DNA of 64,000 nucleotides. Origin: Fistulifera solaris (taxonomy: Eukaryota; Bacillariophyta; Bacillariophyceae; Naviculales; Stauroneidaceae). Under the pieces are notes generated by a model. It had not been told where the DNA came from. It made no database searches and was given only the letters and a program-made list of their open reading frames with translations. The position numbers and the translations under genes were made by a program. Positions within the stretch are counted from its first letter, which is position 1; each line of letters begins with the position of its first letter. This document shows, piece after piece, positions 56,468 to 64,000 of the stretch. The DNA lies in assembly GCA_030295235.1 (NCBI GenBank), contig AP026169.1, positions 682,001 through 746,000 on the forward strand, in the 5' to 3' direction.

Positions 56468-58153
56468 ATGATTCAATACAAGCACGGGGTCTTTGGCTTG
56501 CACCTGCTCTTTCGTTTAAATGGTAAGTATGACACGACGATCTCATGCAATCTCACTTCACGAAAGCGTTCCTTAAAACGCCCTCGTACTTCAAAAACAG
56601 GTTCTGCTTTGTGCAAAGCCGTCACACCCTCTATTCTGAGCAGTATTGTTTTTATTCTTCTTTGGCAATTCACCAACATCAACAATGATGACGCGCAACT
56701 ATTCTTTCATCCATATCCCATCGGCGCACTCATTGGTTGTTTTACATTTATGCTCGCCTTCCGAGCCAATTTTAGTTATAATCGATGGTGGGAAGCAATG
56801 ACGAGCGTATATCAGATGCATAGTAAATGGTGTGATGTGGCTATGGAGCTAGCTGCTTTTCATCTTCAATCGGAACATTACCAGAAGCCTCCGGCATTTG
56901 GTGCGCACCCCGAACTTACGTGTCTCGTCGAACGAGAGCGAGAACGACGGAATGCCACGACGTTAGAAGAGCTGGAAAATCAACTAGACGAAATGATTGA
57001 AAATAAACAAATAGCATCAAGAGGATTTCATACTCTGCTTTCGAAACGAAAAAGCACCAAGAACATGAGTAGGAAGAATGGTTCGCCGGAAACCAAACGT
57101 AACAATAGCAAGTCTAGTGAACACAAGTCAGCCAGCCATAAGAAAAATTACGGTATCGATTGGTTGCGCAGCAAATTGATCACAAAGACCAAGGGAGCCG
57201 TTTTGAAAACAGCCAACAAAAATATACCCAAAGCGTGGGAGGACGACTCTCCTCCACTTTTCTTGCAAGAAGCGGCTCATCTGCTGTCTCTGCTTTCGGC
57301 TGTAGCAATGAGTACCTTGCGTAACGATCTAGAAGAGGCTGGCTCGCCTCTGATGGTATTTACACCGGGTGCGCCGTTTCCGCACGTTGATCCGGATGAG
57401 TACGGTGCGGATGTACGCAAAGATTGGAATGTATCCCGATATGCCATTGTATCGGCGATGCGGTTCATGCTGGGTACTCATCGCAATTCGAAAAGTCGGA
57501 CTCTGTACAATGCAGCTCGTCCGTTTCGCGTGATTGGTGATGTCAGTGATGCCGAAGTAGAAATGTTGCAGGCGGCGCGAGGTCCTCTGGCGAAAGTTGC
57601 ACTCTGTACCATGTGGTTGGAAGAGTTCATTTGTCGCGAGTACATGAGTGGCAGCACCGGGAAAGTATCCTCGCCCATTATTAGTCGATTATTTCAATTC
57701 ATAAGTGATGGCATGCTGGGATACAATCATGCTCGCAAAATTGCTTACATTCCGTTCCCCTTTCCCCACGCACAAATCACAAGCTTTTTCGTTCTGGTGG
57801 TCATGTGCCTCATTCCCGTCCTCATGCTGACGTATCTCGACAATGAAGCATTTGGATTTGTGTTAAACTTTTTGACGGTGCTCTGTTTCTCTGGTCTACA
57901 CGAAGTTTCGCGAGAGCTCGAGGCTCCTTTCATGAATGCGCCCAATGATATTCCTCTCAACAATTTTCAAGCTCAATTCAATGAGTCGTTGATTACCATG
58001 TTCTTTGGTTGTCATCCGGATGCGTACTGGGAGCTTCATGAGCAAGGCGAAGAGGTTTTAGATAATGATCAAAAAGCAAAGAGTGACAAAGATGATAATC
58101 AGAAGAAGGCTGATGGAGACTCGGTGCCCATGTCCGTGATTGCTGAACAATAG
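56468..58153 (+). CDS. Bestrophin-family anion channel, paralog B
   Basis: Exons 56468-56522 and 56601-58153; the 78-nt intron (GTAAGT donor, AAAACAG acceptor) is stop-free and a multiple of three. After splicing the start reads MIQYKHGVFGLHLLFRLNG, matching the paralog A start MITYESGTFGLMLLRRTHG. About 535 aa. Conserved features: LAFRANFSYNRWWEAMTSVY, FLQEAAHLLSLLSAVAMSTL, LFQFISDGMLGYNHARKIAY with IPFPFPHAQ, and LEAPFMNAPNDIPL. The insertion between the membrane halves has charged and basic stretches (RKSTKNMSRKNG). The C-terminal tail is acidic and lysine-rich. Same family and roles as paralog A; frame intact. Confidence 0.88.
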   Translation: MIQYKHGVFGLHLLFRLNGKYDTTISCNLTSRKRSLKRPRTSKTGSALCKAVTPSILSSIVFILLWQFTNINNDDAQLFFHPYPIGALIGCFTFMLAFRANFSYNRWWEAMTSVYQMHSKWCDVAMELAAFHLQSEHYQKPPAFGAHPELTCLVERERERRNATTLEELENQLDEMIENKQIASRGFHTLLSKRKSTKNMSRKNGSPETKRNNSKSSEHKSASHKKNYGIDWLRSKLITKTKGAVLKTANKNIPKAWEDDSPPLFLQEAAHLLSLLSAVAMSTLRNDLEEAGSPLMVFTPGAPFPHVDPDEYGADVRKDWNVSRYAIVSAMRFMLGTHRNSKSRTLYNAARPFRVIGDVSDAEVEMLQAARGPLAKVALCTMWLEEFICREYMSGSTGKVSSPIISRLFQFISDGMLGYNHARKIAYIPFPFPHAQITSFFVLVVMCLIPVLMLTYLDNEAFGFVLNFLTVLCFSGLHEVSRELEAPFMNAPNDIPLNNFQAQFNESLITMFFGCHPDAYWELHEQGEEVLDNDQKAKSDKDDNQKKADGDSVPMSVIAEQ

Positions 58154-58404
58154 AGTGCCAACGAGGAGATGTACATGCAATTACGTATTGTAGATAATTG
58201 TATTAGGTTTGTTATAGACCATGTATGCATTCTTTCCTTTTGGAGGTTCTACCGTGTTGCTATCAATGCCACGCATCCCTTGGTGTCGAGGGCGAAAGTC
58301 AAGCATCGTATGCAATGTGCATCTCGGAATAGAAGTTTCACGGGTTCTAGACCAACTATGAAGTACAAACGCTGCCGCAAGCAAGATTACCTTGACTATG
58401 CTCC
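58154..58404. other. Convergent spacer
   Basis: Between the 3' ends of bestrophin B and the next minus-strand gene. No gene or repeat recognised. Confidence 0.4.
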
Positions 58405-58929
58405 TCAGTGCACCAAAGATCGCAGCTTCTTACAGGGTTTTCTTCGGAAGAAGTTGAGAAATTTCCGTATTCTCGTGGGTGGTCCAGTGACTGGTGGTTC
58501 CTTTTTTGGCGGAAGGGAACGATGGCTGTTTTGATTCTCGTATTGTCGACGTGCTTCTTCTTCGTCTCTCAGACCCAGTATTCGGGCATCATGTGATGAT
58601 TCTTTGGAAAATGGTGCATACGCGTCAATTACCGATCTATGTTGCCGTTGGGCGTTGAAAACTGCTTCTTTTGATTCGTTCGCTTTGTCTTGCATGGCCT
58701 GATGAAACAGTGATTCCAGTCCTCGAAAGGATTCTTGATCCGGTGCAGGAATAGGCCCTCCCATTTTGACCATACCCACTGCGAGTTTATTCCGCATCTC
58801 GGTCCTCATACAGTCTTCGTAGGAATACCATAATTTTGAAAGATCGGCTTCTTCTATAATGGCATCATTCTTGTGGGAGACAGTATTTTCTTGAAAACTG
58901 ACTCGACGTTCTGTGGATTGTTCGCTCAT
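58405..58929 (-). CDS. Small stramenopile-type protein with VSF / LWYSYED motif
   Basis: 174 aa from ATG 58929. The N-terminus reads ERRVSFQENTVSHKN, then LSKLWYSYEDCMRTEMRNKL, followed by a helical region ESFRGLESLFHQAMQDKANE and ALGLRDEEEARRQ-like repeats; the C-terminus is basic, KFLNFFRRKPCKKLRSLV. The V-x-F strand plus a 'LW[YT]...[ED]' helix resembles the segment in the gene at 37485-37916. I associate this combination with a large stramenopile-specific group of unknown function. Frame intact. Confidence 0.7.
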   Translation of the reverse strand: MSEQSTERRVSFQENTVSHKNDAIIEEADLSKLWYSYEDCMRTEMRNKLAVGMVKMGGPIPAPDQESFRGLESLFHQAMQDKANESKEAVFNAQRQHRSVIDAYAPFSKESSHDARILGLRDEEEARRQYENQNSHRSLPPKKEPPVTGPPTRIRKFLNFFRRKPCKKLRSLVH

Positions 58930-59393
58930 TGCTGATAATGATTGAAGTCAGGTAAAAGTATGGTGGATATATGTTTTGATAAAAGCGTTTGTAGAATGAT
59001 GTCAAGAACATGATTCGCATTCCGTGGGGGGTGAGAAAGAAAGTGATGCTTTCAACGAAGGCGAGTGTCACGATATTGTGAGACGCGGTTCCCATTTTGT
59101 CTTTTCGAATCTTGATGAATACCGGAAAACGTAAATTTGTGAGTACCGTAGGCGCATGCAAATACGGCACGGAGTAACGGTACGATCGTTGAGTTTTTGG
59201 TGGGGAAAAAGGTCGAAAATAACGCGCCATCGACGTTACCTGCTATTGTTATTGTTGCTGTTGATCTCCAATAGTCTTCCCATCAGATACTAATGCGATC
59301 AATCAAAACTCTTGCTGGATTCAAGTATATCTGAAAGCATAATTAAGCCATGAGTTGTGGAAGTTGACGTGAAGGGAAAGTACTCATCCAATC
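58930..59393. other. Divergent spacer
   Basis: Between the gene at 58405 (minus) and ATG16 (plus). No gene or repeat recognised; the promoters of both must lie here. Confidence 0.45.
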
Positions 59394-61235
59394 ATGGAGG
59401 ATCTTTATCGACAACTGATGCATCGCAATGCGCGAGAAACGGCCCCATTCATTGCAATTCATGAATCAAATGCCAGTTTACTTCATCAAGTAGATTCGTT
59501 ACAAGAAAAGTGGAATCGTGCTGAAAGAGAAGTGCATTCATTGCGACAGCAATTACGTGATAACTCGAATCCAGCGACGGGTAGTACCAACGCGGCCGTC
59601 GCGGCAGCTCTGCAAAACGAAAAACGAATCCGTGATAAGTTAGAAAAGCTGCAAGAAGAGTTCAATCAAAAATTAAAAGTTGATAATGAACAAAAGGCCC
59701 TGGCATTGCAGACCAGTCGCGATTTAGCGGAACTCAAAGATCTGCATGCGGCGCAAGAAAAGACAATCGTTTGTTTCGAAGAAGCCAAGTTGCAGTCCGA
59801 TCGTCTCATTGAGCATCTACAAAATGAAGTAGAGAATGCGACATCGAATGCAAAACTGGCGGAACAGCAATTTGATGGTCTTAAGAAAACGATCCGATGT
59901 CTTCAGGAAGAAAACGATAAATTGCAGAAAGAAAATAGAGATTATGAAAGTCGATTTGTTTCCGACAAAGAAAAAATGGTGCATGAGATGAATCTTATGT
60001 CAGAGACGATGGAAAAGTTAAAGAAAGAAAATGAAATGTTGCGTTCTTATCAAGTACAAGAGGCGAAGCAGAGTTCGTGGAGTCTTTTCGGATTGGGTAA
60101 ATTGTCGTCCGAATCTAAAGACGCTGCAAAAACAGCGCATGAGCCACCAAAGAATGACACTCGAAAATGGGGAAATTTCAATGTTGTGGTACCGACAACA
60201 CCCAAGCACATCTTGAGCTCGCATCCAGGGAAAGAGGGGACCTGTGTGCGCTATGACACGTGCGGAAACGATCTAGTGGTCACCTGTGGAATGGATAGCA
60301 CTGTGAAAGTTTGGGACGCCGGTACGGGTGCTTTACGAGCCACGTTTCATGGGTCAACGTCGTATCCTACTCTATCGTGCGACGTTTACGATAACTTGGT
60401 TGCAGGCGCTAGTACGGATAAGACCTGCCGTGTTTGGAATGTACGGACACAGCGTATGGTAGGTGGCATTGTAGAACGTCTTGCTTTTTCACTTTTTCAC
60501 TCATCAAAGTCGTTAGCTGCATCATCTTGTAGGTCATCAGCACAAAGTAAATTGTGTTCGATTGAATGGCTCGGAGAAGTCTGTTATAACGGCATCGTCA
60601 GACCGATCAATCAAGGTGTGGGATATCAATCGAACGACTTATCGACAAACTACAACACTTCGACACAGCTCGACCACAAGCTGCCTCGACATTCCCTCCG
60701 ATCCCAACACGTTGTGTTCCGGTCATATGGATGGCGCTGTGCGTGGTTGGGACCTCCGAAGTGGAAGTCGGTGTTTTGATTTTACTGGTACGTTCGTTCA
60801 TGTTCTTGCAAACTGATTGGAAAACCCGTCCTCTCAGCTTTCCTTTGCCATTGCACAGATTTACATGGTGGCGGGGTGACATCGATTCACCTTAATCGCG
60901 CAAATAGTACAGAAGTGGTCACCAATGGATTGGATTCATGCCTGAAACTCATCGACATCCGGACCGGGATACCCCTGCAAACATTTCGCCACAAAGACTT
61001 TGTGACATCTCAAAGCTGGTCATCTGGTGTTGTTAGTCCAGACGGAAAGCTCGTGGCGGCGGCTTCCAACGAAAGTGGAGCACTCTTCATCTGGAACACA
61101 AACGATGGATCTTTACGAGCCAAACTAGACGATCACCAAAGCGGGGTCTGTGCTATTGATTGGAATCAAGGGGGACCCAGCGGACAGCAAGTTGCAACAA
61201 TGGATCGAAAAGGGACCCTGATTCTTTGGGCTTGA
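59394..61235 (+). CDS. ATG16: Autophagy protein ATG16 with WD40 domain
   Basis: ATG16 forms the ATG12-ATG5-ATG16 complex that directs ATG8 lipidation to the phagophore. Exons 59394-60462, 60533-60787 and 60859-61235; introns of 70 and 71 nt. The N-terminus DLYRQLMHRNARETAPFIAI resembles the ATG5-binding motif, followed by about 200 residues of coiled coil and a seven-blade WD40 domain. Blades include VVTCGMDSTVKVWDAGTG, ITASSDRSIKVWDIN, CSGHMDGAVRGWDLRSGS, VVTNGLDSCLKLIDIRTG and LVAAASNESGALFIWN. Join points G|GTGGCA at 60463 and G|GTACGT at 60788 give correct blade sequence (RMVGHQHKVNCVR; DFTDLHGGGVTSIHL). This is the long ATG16L type, not the short yeast form. Frame intact. Confidence 0.9.
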
Positions 61236-61353
61236 TGCCTTATTAAGTACATTTTAGAATTGACCTCGCGTACAGACATGGTGAAGTCAATCAATATCAC
61301 AACGAATCTCTAGACTTTCTGATCTACCTGATTAAAAATAAGCAACCAAGATA

Positions 61354-61928
61354 TTAGTTGAGACTAACTCCAATGGCCATTCCCATCTCCTTGGTGATTT
61401 CCATTTCGATTTGGGCTTCCGCTTGCTCGATCGAACCAGCCGTGGCCGATGAAAACTTGGTGCGTGCGGCATCGTACTTTTTCGCGACTTCCGAAGGATC
61501 AATATCGTCTAGTTTTACTGCTTCTGGGCAGATGACATCCTGTCAAATACAAAAGAGAAAGGTTGATTGAGATGAAATACAAAAAAAGCGACGGAACGAG
61601 CCCTTGTGCCTGCTTAAACTTACAGTAGTCGAATCGGGGTGGGTGAGGGCATATCCTCCCGCCACAAAGTACTTTTCCGGATCCGCAGATCCCTCTTCAT
61701 GCAGAATTTTGACAACACCCGGTTTAAGTTGCGAAACGTAAGGAACGTGATTTGCCGTAATACCGTATTCACCGCCCATACCCGGAAGGATCACCGAATG
61801 AACCGACGCTCCCTTGTAAAGGGTCTCTTGGGGAAGGCAAAGTTGAGCTTGACAGCGGTGGCCGCTTCCGTACTCATGCATCGTGTCGCCGAGCGTCGCA
61901 AGAAAGATGAAGCAGTTCGACTCAACAT
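61354..61928 (-). CDS. Mitochondrial F1-ATP synthase delta subunit
   Basis: Part of the F1 central stalk (bacterial epsilon homolog). Exon 1 is 61928-61624, intron 61540-61623 (GTAAGT donor, TTGACAG acceptor) and exon 2 61539-61354. The N-terminus MLSRTASSFLRRSATRCMST is a mitochondrial presequence. Mature sequence: LNFALPQETLYKGASVHSV, GGEYGITANHVPYVSQLKPG, FVAGGYALTH, and the C-terminal helical hairpin IDPSEVAKKYDAARTKFS with AEAQIEIEMTKEM. GG at 61836-61837 needs one more base to connect the presequence to LPQETLYKG; as given, the ATG frame runs out of phase after LNFA. It is divergent from the F1 beta gene, 397 bp apart. Confidence 0.9.
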
Positions 61929-62325
61929 GATTCAATTTAAATATTGTTAAATGAAAATATTATTTAAACAAGCCAATCTTACTACGTCAACAGCAAGGGC
62001 AACAACGGGTACAGCGACGACGCGAACGACACTACGGAAGCCAGCATCGTCTGTCATCTGTCTCGCAATCGGAGGAGTGTCAACGCACTCTCTCTCCACG
62101 TGCGGGGTGTACTTTTTCATTCAGACTCCTAAGCGATGTGACGTAGTGAACGTCACAGCCCAATCTTTTCTTCGCTTTTCCGCCTACGTAAGGACAAGCT
62201 AGAAAATGTACGGAGCACGGGACGTCCGTCTACCGATCCCAGCAAGTTATTCATCGGTATCGGTCACCTTCGCAGCGACCGCCTCGTTGAATTTATCGCG
62301 TGTGTTTTATCATTTACAAAACAAC
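61929..62325. promoter_or_regulatory. Shared divergent promoter region of F1 delta and F1 beta
   Basis: 397 bp between start codons of two subunits of the same mitochondrial complex. No gene is supported here. A single bidirectional promoter would coordinate them, but no defined element can be named by eye. Confidence 0.55.

Positions 62326-64000
<1,675 letters not shown>

Overview
The window looks like nuclear DNA of a pennate diatom, most likely Phaeodactylum tricornutum or a close relative. The reasons are compact genes on both strands, short introns of about 60-250 nt with GTAAGT/GTACGT donors, several proteins with a signal peptide plus an ASAF-like plastid-entry motif (RPS1, LETM1-like, SecE-like, isochorismatase-like), an extrinsic-photosystem-type lumen protein, and short proteins of stramenopile-specific types. 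The species is an inference; stramenopile nuclear DNA is well supported.

Layout. 1-1.3 kb: degenerate and duplicated repeats. 1.3-24.4 kb, nearly all minus strand: a P5A-type ATPase, a small COPI-associated-like membrane protein, a PH-domain/coiled-coil protein, the DIM1 rRNA dimethylase, a Kir-like potassium channel and a large ConA-like/PH-BEACH/BEACH/WD40 protein. 25.8-27.9 kb: a tandem pair of related unknown genes. 27.9-30.3 kb: gene-poor. 30.3-46.3 kb: a bZIP factor, a divergent plastid pair (SecE-like and ribosomal protein S1), ribosomal protein uS17, a polytopic membrane protein, small stramenopile-type proteins, a plastid LETM1-like protein, a Tat-targeted lumen protein and GPI mannosyltransferase PIG-M. 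46.9-61.2 kb: a VPS9-domain Rab GEF, a divergent globin, an isochorismatase-like hydrolase, two bestrophin-like channels flanking a tRNA dimethylallyltransferase, and ATG16. 61.3-64 kb: mitochondrial F1-ATPase delta and beta head to head; beta runs off the end.

Two things stand out. First, many highly conserved genes are broken by single-base indels, mostly in short homopolymers, which looks more like residual long-read consensus error than gene death. Second, intergenic DNA carries several repeat types: GTACC/GGTACC palindromes (one a perfect 26-bp palindrome), a roughly 80-90 bp hairpin element in three copies, and degenerate copies of a family built on CACGACTG and a CAGTCATGAATCAATATTC-like block.

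Exon boundaries and frameshift positions were worked out by hand from splice signals, frame continuity and remembered family motifs. No database search was run, so family names rest on motif recognition. No tRNA, rRNA or CRISPR array was seen.
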